Source: Methylococcales bacterium (lineage in GTDB: Bacteria > Pseudomonadota > Gammaproteobacteria > Methylococcales > Methylomonadaceae). From it: 45,163 bases of DNA. The stretch is taken from positions 1-45,163 of the forward strand of contig JAQTPT010000032.1 in the NCBI GenBank assembly GCA_028712795.1, in the 5' to 3' direction. The notes under the pieces are model-generated. The model had not been told where the DNA came from. It did no database searches and saw only the letters and a program-made list of their open reading frames with translations. Below, in pieces: positions 1 through 7,720 of this stretch. Position 1 is the first letter of the stretch. Every line of letters starts with the position of its first letter. The translations under genes were made by a program, and so were the position numbers.

Positions 1-427
1 CTTGACTGTGTTTGTTGATGCCCAACACGGTGCTGTAATCGCTGCCGGCCGGCAGTCCCGCGATCTCCTGCAGTCCGTTGCCGCCTATAAAGAACCCTTG
101 GTGGCCCTTATTACCTTGTGCGGTTCCCACGATCTCACCACCCTCGTTCGCCGCTCGCACCACGCGGGTCGATCCTGTGGGCAGGACCCCCGCCTCAGTG
201 GCTGTATAGACGGCTCCAGCCGCTTCTGCGTGTCCAGGAGCCAACAACGCGAGCCCCACGCAGAGCATCAGCACAGGAGCGGCAAGAAACAGAGTTGGCC
301 ACGGCAAGCCAAGGTTCTCCTTCTTCAGGAGTGATCCATGCTGATTAACGTACGATGATATGATGGCGAGTCTCCACGGCAGTCCGAGACCACGCCTCTG
401 GTGTAGTGTTGTGATTTTTTTGTTCAT
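1..427 (-). CDS. HAF-repeat-type secreted protein, 5' part only
   Basis: An open minus-strand frame of 142 codons runs from an ATG at 427-425 off the left edge without a stop. The first 45 or so residues are basic, followed by a hydrophobic stretch (PTLFLAAPVLMLCVGLALL) and an Ala-rich region (APGHAEAAGA) that looks like a signal-peptidase site. The mature part carries the pattern of extracellular HAF repeats: ANEGGEIVG, then HQGFF, then GLQEI..LPAGSDYS and LGINKHSQ, matching the family rhythm of short beta strands ending in GIN..GQVVG. The function of such proteins is unknown. No clear Shine-Dalgarno precedes the ATG, and a later start inside the hydrophobic stretch (MLCVG) is possible. The coding part is visibly richer in G+C than the DNA from 411 onward, which suggests a junction there. 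Confidence 0.6.
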   Translation of the reverse strand, partial: MNKKITTLHQRRGLGLPWRLAIISSYVNQHGSLLKKENLGLPWPTLFLAAPVLMLCVGLALLAPGHAEAAGAVYTATEAGVLPTGSTRVVRAANEGGEIVGTAQGNKGHQGFFIGGNGLQEIAGLPAGSDYSTVLGINKHSQ

Positions 428-944
428 AATGGCTACAAAACAATTAGAGTTTCCGGATGAATAAGAAATTTAGTGCAAACGCATATACAAATGAACATCG
501 AACTAATTTATCAACGAGTTATATCAAGCATAAATTACGCCAATATCTTACCGTCAAAAATATATTTTATATTTTTTATCAAAAACACTATGTTATTAAT
601 TCTACACGATGTGATTGATAAGAAATTGATTGCTTAATGTTTTAAAAATTACGGTTATTACGCTTAAAAAATGTGCAATGGCATTTACTTTTGCACCAAT
701 AATTCACCGTTGACATTCAGTAATGTTGGATAACTGAAGTTTCCCAGTTTTTAAACAACGCCAATCATGCTGGCTATGCGGGATAGAGATTTAATGCAGG
801 GTTTGCGTAAATGTATAGTAACCCTACATTAATTGATTTTCCTATGTACGTCATAAGCATAAAAAACTGGCAAACTTCAGATATAAATAAATCATAACAA
901 ACATAGTACCGTTTTTATTAAACCTTATCTCGCTGAATATGTCA
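428..944. other. AT-rich non-coding stretch
   Basis: I see no supportable gene here. The sequence is AT-rich with stop codons in every frame and contrasts sharply with the GC-rich coding DNA to its left. It may hold the promoter of the minus-strand HAF-type gene, but no convincing -35/-10 pair stands out. It ends where the decayed transposase begins. Confidence 0.5.
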
Positions 945-1224
945 AGCGGGGTTTGACAAAGCTTGACACACCTGCTAGGAATGGTATGGTGGAAGCGTGT
1001 CAACGGCACGATCAAGGATGCGACCATAAAGTCAACCACTTATGCCAATAAGAGGAATGAAGGCCGATTTAGCCCTGTTCCTGCTCTTCTATAACTTCAA
1101 CAGGGGGGGCTGGCAGCTTAAGAAAAGAATTAAAAGTCAGGAAACCCTCTGAGGCGTAGGATTACTGGTATCAGCTATCGCCCGAGTTATTTAAAACTCC
1201 ACCCGACAGGTTTAAGTCTATCTA
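945..1224 (+). pseudogene. Decayed IS481-like transposase, C-terminal remnant
   Basis: Conceptual translation with frame changes gives recognisable pieces of the C-terminal end of an integrase-core transposase: LTKLDTPARNGMVE, then (frame shifted) VNGTIKDATIKSTTYANK, then MKADLALFLLFYNFNR, then KPSEA-stop-DYWYQLSPELFKTPPDRF. The motif NGMVE..NGTIKDAT and the FYNFNR block are typical of IS481-type enzymes, where the NGxxE glutamate closes the DDE triad. At least three frameshifts and one in-frame stop (TAG at about 1156) rule out a functional protein, and the N-terminal two-thirds is missing. The remnant ends exactly at the target duplication of the MITE-like element that follows. Family assignment is by motif memory; IS3-group enzymes share part of the pattern. 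Confidence 0.7.
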
Positions 1225-1458
1225 GTGTCTGAACGGAAAAGCCACAAGTCACGACACACAAGGGGTGCAGCGGTTTATTGAGCACGAAGATTTTTTATCT
1301 GTCCTGATCATTGTACGAAGAAGTGATGTATGGCGACACTTGCAGGAGTTGCCGTTATCGAATCCCCTTCATTTCTTCTGGTTTTTTGTAAATCTTCGAT
1401 TCATTATTTTGCCTGAAAGTCCCTATTTATATGGTCTACAGCATTTTCGTTCAGACAC
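1225..1458. mobile_element. MITE-like element, 234 bp, with target duplication
   Basis: The ends are inverted repeats. The left end reads GTGTCTGAACGGAAAAGC (1225-1242); the right end read inward is GTGTCTGAACGAAAATGC (1458-1441), identical at 16 of 18 positions. A perfect 6-bp direct repeat TATCTA flanks it at 1219-1224 and 1459-1464, as expected of a target-site duplication. The interior holds no credible transposase, so it is either a non-autonomous MITE or an internally deleted IS. I cannot name the parent family. It sits directly against the decayed IS481-like remnant. Confidence 0.75.
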
Positions 1459-1618
1459 TATCTATGCTCCGATCACAACAACCTAGTGAAACCAGACATT
1501 TTGTATTTTGTCTCGCGGTGTCTTCGGTGTACGTTGTGCCGATAATAGCGCGGGTTAATCTGCCCTGGATCACCTCAAATAGGGAGGAACAAATCACCTT
1601 GAATATTGCGGGGCGTAA

Positions 1619-1726
1619 TACTCCCTGCAAAGTTCCCGTTATGATGACTCGGTCATAGCAAGAAAGGGCGCCCTGTAGATCATTTTTATAACGTTCAATT
1701 AGATGTGTTGACTTAGCCAGAGCCAT
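1619..1726 (-). pseudogene. N-terminal fragment of a conserved hypothetical protein
   Basis: The first 36 codons encode MALAKSTHLIERY and LSCYDRVIITGTL, which resemble the start of a long uncharacterised protein I recall from many bacterial genomes, often as several copies (S..LIERY...LQGVLSCYDR..I.GTLPG). After residue 36 the resemblance stops and the frame continues with unrelated sequence to about 1451, so most of the gene is gone. The fragment lies between the MITE-like element and the XoxJ-like gene, in a stretch otherwise made of mobile-element debris. Function unknown; the family recognition is from memory and moderate. Confidence 0.4.
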
Positions 1727-1857
1727 AATTGGGAACCGATATCCTTACCGCACGGAGTATACAATATGCTATAGTCTGAGAACTATTGGGCATTGGCTAC
1801 TATTATTCGCATGGAGCGGCCTAAATAGAGGTCTTACAATTAACACAAGGAAACAAA

Positions 1858-2712
1858 ATGAGCGTTACAAGAATATTTTTAGGGCTATGCTTGGCAGCTT
1901 TCTTATTGCCGGCATTCGCAGAAGAAAAATTTAAAGTCTGTGCTGATCCGTTGAATCCGCCTTACTCAACCAAGAATAAAGACGGATTTGAAAACAAAAT
2001 CGCCGAATTATTTGCCAAGGAACTGGGGCAAAAAGTTGAATACACCTGGTTTGCCCAGCGTATTGGTTTTATCCGCAATACTTTAACAGCGCCGGTAAAC
2101 GATTGGGACGTCGACAGTGACAAGTTTAAATGCGACATTGTGATGGGGGTTCCGGCGGGTTATGATTTAACCTTGACCACTGCGCCCTATTATAAATCAA
2201 CGTATGTGCTATTAATTGCCAAAGGACGCGGTTGGGATGATATTAAGGATGCCGCTCAATTGACTGAATTGCCATTGCAAAGACAGGAAGCATTGAAAAT
2301 TGCCATGTTTGATCGTGGCCCCGGCACCACCTGGTTGCAAAAAAACGGCTTGCTCGATCAAGGTATCCCTTATCAGTCGATGTCCGGGGACAGTGAAAAC
2401 AATACGGCTATGCAGATAGATAAGGATTTTAAAGCCAAAAAAATTGATATGGTGATTTTGTGGGGACCTATGGCGGCATACGTCTCTGCACAAAGCCCAA
2501 AGAACAGTTACATCATGATCCCGATGAAATCAACGCCGGGGATAAAGTTTGATTTTGCGATGGCGATGGGTGTCCGCAATGGTGATAAGGCAAGAAAGGC
2601 TCAACTCGACAAGTTGATTGCAACTAAAGCCGATAAAATACAGGCCATTATTGCTGGTTACAACATTCCCTTGTTACCAATTACGAAAGAAGCGGTTCAC
2701 GATGAAGATTGA
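1858..2712 (+). CDS. XoxJ/MxaJ-like periplasmic substrate-binding-type protein
   Basis: This 284-aa protein starts with a clear signal peptide (MSVTRIFLGLCLAAFLLPAFA, cleavage before EEKF) and continues as a type-2 periplasmic binding fold. The blocks VCADPLNPPYS, GFENKIAELFAKELGQKVEY, QRIGFIRNTL and CDIVMGVPAGYD are hallmarks of the family associated with PQQ quinoprotein alcohol dehydrogenases (MxaJ of Ca-dependent and XoxJ of lanthanide-dependent methanol dehydrogenase). Such proteins act in the periplasm and are thought to help dehydrogenase maturation or binding to its cytochrome. AAGGA lies just upstream of the ATG. No dehydrogenase (xoxF/mxaF) or cytochrome (xoxG/mxaG) gene is adjacent, so this is a stand-alone copy; the genes to its right are glycogen genes on the other strand. 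I cannot decide between XoxJ and MxaJ. Confidence 0.8.
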   Translation: MSVTRIFLGLCLAAFLLPAFAEEKFKVCADPLNPPYSTKNKDGFENKIAELFAKELGQKVEYTWFAQRIGFIRNTLTAPVNDWDVDSDKFKCDIVMGVPAGYDLTLTTAPYYKSTYVLLIAKGRGWDDIKDAAQLTELPLQRQEALKIAMFDRGPGTTWLQKNGLLDQGIPYQSMSGDSENNTAMQIDKDFKAKKIDMVILWGPMAAYVSAQSPKNSYIMIPMKSTPGIKFDFAMAMGVRNGDKARKAQLDKLIATKADKIQAIIAGYNIPLLPITKEAVHDED

Positions 2713-2718
2713 ATAAAG

Positions 2719-2776
2719 CAGGTTCAAGTTAGAAGATTAAACAAAGCATGCCTTTTTACCTTGTCCCTTGAACCTG
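2719..2776. repeat. Imperfect palindromic intergenic repeat
   Basis: Perfect 10-bp arms CAGGTTCAAG (2719-2728) and CTTGAACCTG (2767-2776) bracket a 38-nt centre that includes CCTTTTTACCTTG. It lies between two convergent genes (XoxJ-like and malQ), where it could serve as a bidirectional terminator. The arm and centre sequences resemble the repeats at 19508-19571 and 31965-32018, so it is probably a copy of a dispersed small repeat. Confidence 0.55.
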
Positions 2777-2784
2777 ATTTTAAA

Positions 2785-4260
2785 TCAATTTCGATTAAAT
2801 AATGAAACCAGATGCGCAAATCGTGAGGCACGCTCGTGGGATAGTTGGTTCCACTGAAAACGCCACTTCCAGTTGCCTGCTGTAGTGCCCGGTGTATTCA
2901 TTCGTGCCTCGGAACCCAGCTCAAGTATATCCTGCATAGGAATTATCGCAAGATTGGCAACCGATCCCAATGCCGCTTGTATGAGCGCGCAATGCAGTGA
3001 AATGGAAGGATTGCCCAGATATTCGTAAGCGTAGTTTCTGTCATTGTCATTGATACTTCGTGTCCATCCGACCGTCGTATCGTTATCATGAGTACCTGTA
3101 TAAACTACACAATTTCTTTCATAATGGTCGGGTAAATAGGGGTTATCAGGCCCGCTGCCAAAAGCAAACTGTAAAATCTTCATGCCGGGTAAACCAAATT
3201 CATCCCTTATTTCTTCGACTTCATCGGTAATGATGCCCAAATCTTCGGCTACCAGAGGAATGGATCCAAGTCGGGATTTTATCGCATGCAATAAGGCCTT
3301 GCCCGGCGCCTTGACCCACCGGCCATTTTGCGCAGTGGGTTCATCGGCGGATATTTCCCACGCCGCTTCCAGTCCACGAAAATGATCAATCCGAAGAATG
3401 TCAAATTGTTCAAGCTGAGTTTGCATCCGTTCAACCCACCATGCAAAATGGGTTTTCTTTAGATAGTTCCAATCATAATGCGGATTGCCCCACCGCTGGC
3501 CGGTTACAGAAAAATAATCGGGTGGTACGCCGGTGACAACCGGCATTTCGCCAGACTCATCGAGTTTAAAAACCTCGCGGTTAGCCCATACATCCGAACT
3601 GTCATAGGATACGAAAATGGGGATGTCACCAAACATAAGCACACCGTGTTCATTAGCATAGGCTTTTAGCGCCATCCATTGCCGGAAAAAGACATACTGT
3701 TCGAATTTAATTTCTTCTATTGCCGTTGATAACCGGTGGCGAGCCTCCCTGAGCGCTTTTGAATCCCTTTCTTTGTAAGGTTTAGGCCATTGGTTCCAGC
3801 ATTGTTGATTAAATAAATCTCTAAGCGCTATAAACAGGGCGAAATCATCAAGCCAGAATGCCTTTTCCTGAGTAAAATGGGCAAACTCGTCCCAATCCCG
3901 TCGATCAGCATGCACTAAAAAACCATGATACGCTTTTGCAATCAAACAGCTTCTGTTGAACGCTGGAGGCCCTTGGCATTCTTCACACTTCTCGGATAAT
4001 TGTAGCCAGCCCAGTTCCACTAGCCCATCAATATCGATTAATCCAGGATTGCCGGCATGGGCGGATAAGCATTGATAAGGTGAGCCATCCGCATGAGTCA
4101 TGCCTAAGGGCAGCGTTTGCCACACGCTAACCTTTGAATCATGCAAAAAATTGACAAAATTATAGGCTTCTTTACCCAAATCACCTTGTTTGTCAGTGCC
4201 AGGTAATGAGGTGATATGCAGCAGAACGCCTGCCCGGCGTTTGTTTAAAAGGTTAGTCAC
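2785..4260 (-). CDS. malQ: 4-alpha-glucanotransferase (amylomaltase)
   Basis: The 491-aa product is a GH77 disproportionating enzyme, which transfers alpha-1,4-glucan segments between malto-oligosaccharides in the cytoplasm. The N terminus GVLLHITSLPG is the family signature of the compact (about 500-aa) type. Catalytic residues are in place: nucleophile Asp292 in ILRIDHFRG, acid/base Glu339 in VAEDLG, and Asp392 in TGTHDND. The start is GTG, preceded by AGAG, and lies 17 bp downstream of the GH57 gene, so the two are co-transcribed. With glgC, glgB and glgA nearby it likely recycles maltodextrins from glycogen breakdown. No glycogen phosphorylase gene is visible in the window. Confidence 0.95.
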   Translation of the reverse strand: MTNLLNKRRAGVLLHITSLPGTDKQGDLGKEAYNFVNFLHDSKVSVWQTLPLGMTHADGSPYQCLSAHAGNPGLIDIDGLVELGWLQLSEKCEECQGPPAFNRSCLIAKAYHGFLVHADRRDWDEFAHFTQEKAFWLDDFALFIALRDLFNQQCWNQWPKPYKERDSKALREARHRLSTAIEEIKFEQYVFFRQWMALKAYANEHGVLMFGDIPIFVSYDSSDVWANREVFKLDESGEMPVVTGVPPDYFSVTGQRWGNPHYDWNYLKKTHFAWWVERMQTQLEQFDILRIDHFRGLEAAWEISADEPTAQNGRWVKAPGKALLHAIKSRLGSIPLVAEDLGIITDEVEEIRDEFGLPGMKILQFAFGSGPDNPYLPDHYERNCVVYTGTHDNDTTVGWTRSINDNDRNYAYEYLGNPSISLHCALIQAALGSVANLAIIPMQDILELGSEARMNTPGTTAGNWKWRFQWNQLSHERASRFAHLVSLFNRN

Positions 4261-4276
4261 GCTTAAGGGTCTCTAG

Positions 4277-5968
4277 TTAGTGTTCAATGCCTGGCCGCAT
4301 AGCTCCACCCATGGCCGGATCACCGGATCCCTGAGTAAATGACAATGCCAGATAAGCGGGAGGCTCTTCGCCTAATAATCGATACAGGTTGGCTAGATTA
4401 AGCCGGAATTGTTTTTCAAAGCTACTGACTGCTTCGCCAGGGTTATAATCACCAAACCACCAGAACCAGTCGGAACCTTCACAAACGGAAAGCTGAAACT
4501 CAGCCTGCTGAACTTGTTTGTCGGTTAATTGGTTGGTTTGCAGAGCCTTGTCGAATGCGCATTTTACGTCACCCAGCATGTCCCAGCCACGATTTTTGTC
4601 CGTAGATCCTATCCAGGTTGAAAAAGAACCGTATACCCAACTGCCTGCAACCAGTTTTGACAAGGGTTTGACGACGGCTTTATTTTTTAAGCAATCCGAG
4701 AATGTGGTCAATTCAATTGCCGGATGACTGGCTAGCCGGCAATATAAGGCGTTTAGAAAGTGATAGCCGTTTTCCGGAAAATATTCCCAGGCGTTCTCGC
4801 CATCCATTATGATTGACACCACTTTGTTACCGGGTTCATGGGCAGCGATATTCTCCAGATGATGAATCAAATCACTCACCGCATCATCGGCATGCCACTT
4901 GGAATATTCAAAGCCGATAAGGTCGGATAATCCATCATCCCGGAAAAAGCAGGCAATTTTTGTATTTTTTAGCTTATAGGGATGATGTATGCCTGTTGGT
5001 TCCTTATTTTCAGGCTGTTTTAAACTATTATTCAGGACGGAACCCCCGCTTGCAGCCCAATTAAAGCCGAAATCACTGAGTATTTTCAGTGTCTGCTCAC
5101 TGATGCTGCCTTCGGATGGCCAACACCCTTTCGGTTTGGATCCAAAAAAACGCTTAAAGGTTTCTACGCCTTTTTCAAGATGCCATCTTACCCGATCTTC
5201 CCCTCCGGGATAACCCTCCATTTCGGGCAAAGGCGCGCCGGGCATTGCTTCATGGGTAGTCTTCAAGTCCAGCAACAGGGGAATAATGGGGTGGGCATAA
5301 GGCGTTACCGACAGTTCAATTTGCCCTTTTCTGGCTAGTGCCTTATACCTGCGGAGAACATTAGCCAGGAGTTCGCCTATGATCTGTACAACTTCAATTC
5401 TATCGCGAAGACTATATCCCGAACCTTTCTCGATTAAGTATTTAACTCTGCTATCCGTTAGTTTTACAGATTCCCCCATCCATGCTAAATGATACCAGAC
5501 TAAAATATCATTAATAAACTGGGCATTGACGTAACCCAAGGAGCCGTAATGCTGTTCAAGCCACTCTGTCATTTCAATCAGTTTTTTGAAGGCTGGATAG
5601 CGGTTGATTTGCCTGTCACGGTTTGCCTTCATACAATCTTTGACCAATTTTAAGCGATCTTCAGGATCTTCAGGAATACTCGGGGCAATCAAGGCTGCAA
5701 GCAGCGGATCCGTAAGCGAAAGGTCATTATGCAAATAACCATTGACCTGGTTGGCATATTCTTCAATTTGTTCCAGCAAAATGGGAGCGAAATTGACTAC
5801 CGCTTTAGCTTCCGGCACCGCTTCCAAGTGTGCAACCATGTCGACATAATCTTTAATGACATGAAGATACGTCCAGGGCAACTTAAATTCTCCCGTTTGT
5901 AAATCCCTATATTCCGGTTGGTGCATGTGCCAGCATAAGACCAGTTTTAATTTTATTTTGTCTGTCAT
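4277..5968 (-). CDS. GH57 family alpha-glucan hydrolase/transferase
   Basis: This 563-aa protein belongs to glycoside hydrolase family 57. Motif 1 is WHMHQPEY (residues 13-20), motif 3 is CWPSEGS with the presumed nucleophile Glu286, and motif 4 is MDGENAWEYF with the acid/base Asp389. There is no signal peptide, so it acts in the cytoplasm. GH57 members include alpha-amylases, 4-alpha-glucanotransferases and branching enzymes; this length and the HMHQPEYRD start fit the amylase group, but the sequence alone does not fix the activity. It lies directly upstream of malQ, suggesting a joint role in remodelling or degrading glycogen. The ATG is preceded by AAGAGA. Confidence 0.9.
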   Translation of the reverse strand: MTDKIKLKLVLCWHMHQPEYRDLQTGEFKLPWTYLHVIKDYVDMVAHLEAVPEAKAVVNFAPILLEQIEEYANQVNGYLHNDLSLTDPLLAALIAPSIPEDPEDRLKLVKDCMKANRDRQINRYPAFKKLIEMTEWLEQHYGSLGYVNAQFINDILVWYHLAWMGESVKLTDSRVKYLIEKGSGYSLRDRIEVVQIIGELLANVLRRYKALARKGQIELSVTPYAHPIIPLLLDLKTTHEAMPGAPLPEMEGYPGGEDRVRWHLEKGVETFKRFFGSKPKGCWPSEGSISEQTLKILSDFGFNWAASGGSVLNNSLKQPENKEPTGIHHPYKLKNTKIACFFRDDGLSDLIGFEYSKWHADDAVSDLIHHLENIAAHEPGNKVVSIIMDGENAWEYFPENGYHFLNALYCRLASHPAIELTTFSDCLKNKAVVKPLSKLVAGSWVYGSFSTWIGSTDKNRGWDMLGDVKCAFDKALQTNQLTDKQVQQAEFQLSVCEGSDWFWWFGDYNPGEAVSSFEKQFRLNLANLYRLLGEEPPAYLALSFTQGSGDPAMGGAMRPGIEH

Positions 5969-6343
5969 AGTATCTCTTCTAGCCTGTTTCGCTCATTCGG
6001 AAGCTCATAAATACGGTATAACTGCAAACAGTTTATGGGCCGGACTTCTTCGATGTCCGGCCGATGATCATCCGGTGATTCTCTTTTATTGTCGATTCAG
6101 AATAAAAATATAAGAATGGGCTGTGCAACGAAATCAGAGTCAACCACGATTGCTTTCGCCATTGCGCAATCCATCGCCGGCGTGGGGAATCCGCAATATA
6201 CCTTATACCCCAAGTCCATGCTGAATCAGGTGTGTCATCCGGGATAGTCTGTTGATCTCATGGCGTTGTATCGACGGGGGTTGTTACTACTCCCGAATAA
6301 TACGCCATGCGTTGCATCTCTGTCATATCATTCAGCAAGCGGC
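5969..6343. other. Intergenic gap with one short hairpin
   Basis: No gene is supportable between the 3' end of glgC and the GH57 start. A hairpin with perfect 8-bp arms GGCCGGAC (6038-6045) and GTCCGGCC (6055-6062) lies in the left part; no T-run follows on the minus strand, so it is not a classical terminator. The gap must hold the promoter for the GH57-malQ pair unless they are read through from glgC. Confidence 0.5.
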
Positions 6344-7624
6344 CTAACGGACATAGTGCAATTTTTGACCCAGCATATCGGGAGTGACCAAAACGACTCC
6401 GCCTGGACTGACGTGAAATCTTTTTTTGTCATCGTCTCTGTTCTCCCCAATGATCGTTCCTTCTGGAATGTCACAGCCTTTTTCTATAATTGCTTTGGTA
6501 ATGCGGCAATGCCGGGCAATGTTGACTTGAGGCAGAACTATCGTGTCTTGAACAGAAGAATATGAATTGACACGGACATTGGAGAATATCAAAGAATGCC
6601 TGATTTTTGCCCCTGATATTACGCAGCCTCCTGAAATCATAGAGTCAACAGCCTGTCCACGCCTCTCATCATCATCAAAAACAAATTTAGCCGGTGGTGT
6701 TTGCTCCTGGTTTGTCCATATTGGCCAGGTGTTGTCATATAAATTCAAACCGGGGTTTACTCCAATCAATTCCATGTTAGCGGCCCAGTATGCGTCTATG
6801 GTACCTACATCACGCCAGTAACTTTGCACGCCGCTTTGTAGGTCTAAAAACGGGTAGGCATTAATGATGTATTTATCAATAACGGCAGGAATGATATCTT
6901 TACCAAAATCATTGGTGGAGCCCTTGGTATCGGCGTCTTTAAGCAGCTGTTCAAAAAGAAAGTTGGCGTTAAAAATATAAATCCCCATGGACGCTAAAGC
7001 AGTGTCGGTTCTGCCCGGCATAATAGGAGGGTTTGCCGGTTTTTCCACAAACGCTTTAACCCTTCGGTTAGAATCTACGTCCATTACACCAAAGGCCGAG
7101 GCTTCTTCCAGCGAAACTTCCAGGCACCCTATCGTCAAATCAGCATTTTTTTCAACATGGTCGGCCAGCATTGCTCCATAATCCATTTTGTAAATATGGT
7201 CGCCCGCCAGTATCAGGATATGTTCAGGTTTGCGGCTACGGAGAATGTCAATGTTCTGGAAAACAGCGTCAGCCGTGCCTTTATACCAGGAATCTTCACC
7301 ATGCCTTTGTTGTGCAGGCATTAAATCCACATACTCGCCAAACTCACCTCGCAAAAACCCCCAACCCTGCTGAATATGGCGGATAAGGGAGTCTGATTTG
7401 TATTGGGTCAAAACGCCAATTTTGCGGATACCGGAATTGATGCAATTGGATAACGGAAAATCAATGATGCGGAACTTGCCGCCGAAGGGTACAGCAGGCT
7501 TTGCACGCCAATCAGTCATGTTCATCAACCGCGAGCCTCGGCCACCAGCTAATATTAGAGCGATTGTATTACGGGTTAAATGACCGACATTATGATCATG
7601 CTTCTGATTGCTTGGCGCTGACAT
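6344..7624 (-). CDS. glgC: Glucose-1-phosphate adenylyltransferase (ADP-glucose pyrophosphorylase)
   Basis: The 426-aa protein catalyses ATP + glucose-1-phosphate to ADP-glucose + PPi, the committed step of bacterial glycogen synthesis. The nucleotide-binding loop [11 protein letters not shown] is at residues 23-33, followed by [27 protein letters not shown] holds the metal-binding Asp, and FVEKP the sugar-phosphate-contacting Glu-Lys. The C-terminal third is the left-handed beta-helix domain. Length is normal for bacterial GlgC. The ATG is preceded by GGAG. It is divergent from glgB across a 96-bp gap, so both may share a control region. Such enzymes are usually allosterically regulated by glycolytic intermediates; the effector cannot be read from sequence. 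Confidence 0.96.
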   Translation of the reverse strand: MSAPSNQKHDHNVGHLTRNTIALILAGGRGSRLMNMTDWRAKPAVPFGGKFRIIDFPLSNCINSGIRKIGVLTQYKSDSLIRHIQQGWGFLRGEFGEYVDLMPAQQRHGEDSWYKGTADAVFQNIDILRSRKPEHILILAGDHIYKMDYGAMLADHVEKNADLTIGCLEVSLEEASAFGVMDVDSNRRVKAFVEKPANPPIMPGRTDTALASMGIYIFNANFLFEQLLKDADTKGSTNDFGKDIIPAVIDKYIINAYPFLDLQSGVQSYWRDVGTIDAYWAANMELIGVNPGLNLYDNTWPIWTNQEQTPPAKFVFDDDERRGQAVDSMISGGCVISGAKIRHSLIFSNVRVNSYSSVQDTIVLPQVNIARHCRITKAIIEKGCDIPEGTIIGENRDDDKKRFHVSPGGVVLVTPDMLGQKLHYVR

Positions 7625-7720
7625 TTTTTATCTCCATGTTGATATAGATATTACAACCGTTAGTTATTTTGGTAATATTCACCAGACATTCATTCTACTA
7701 CTACACTGAGGCCATTCAAA
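7625..7720. promoter_or_regulatory. Divergent glgC/glgB control region
   Basis: This 96-bp gap must carry the promoters of glgC (leftward) and glgB (rightward). It is AT-rich, with GGAG before the glgC ATG and TGAGG before the glgB GTG. I cannot pick confident -35/-10 elements or an operator. Confidence 0.5.

Noticed and set aside
2..348. Plus-strand open frames at the left edge
   Set aside because: They are antisense to the minus-strand HAF-type frame, which has a signal peptide and family motifs; the plus frames encode low-complexity Arg/His/Ser-rich sequence.
851..1039. Minus-strand 62-codon frame
   Set aside because: It lies antisense to the decayed transposase and has no recognisable features.
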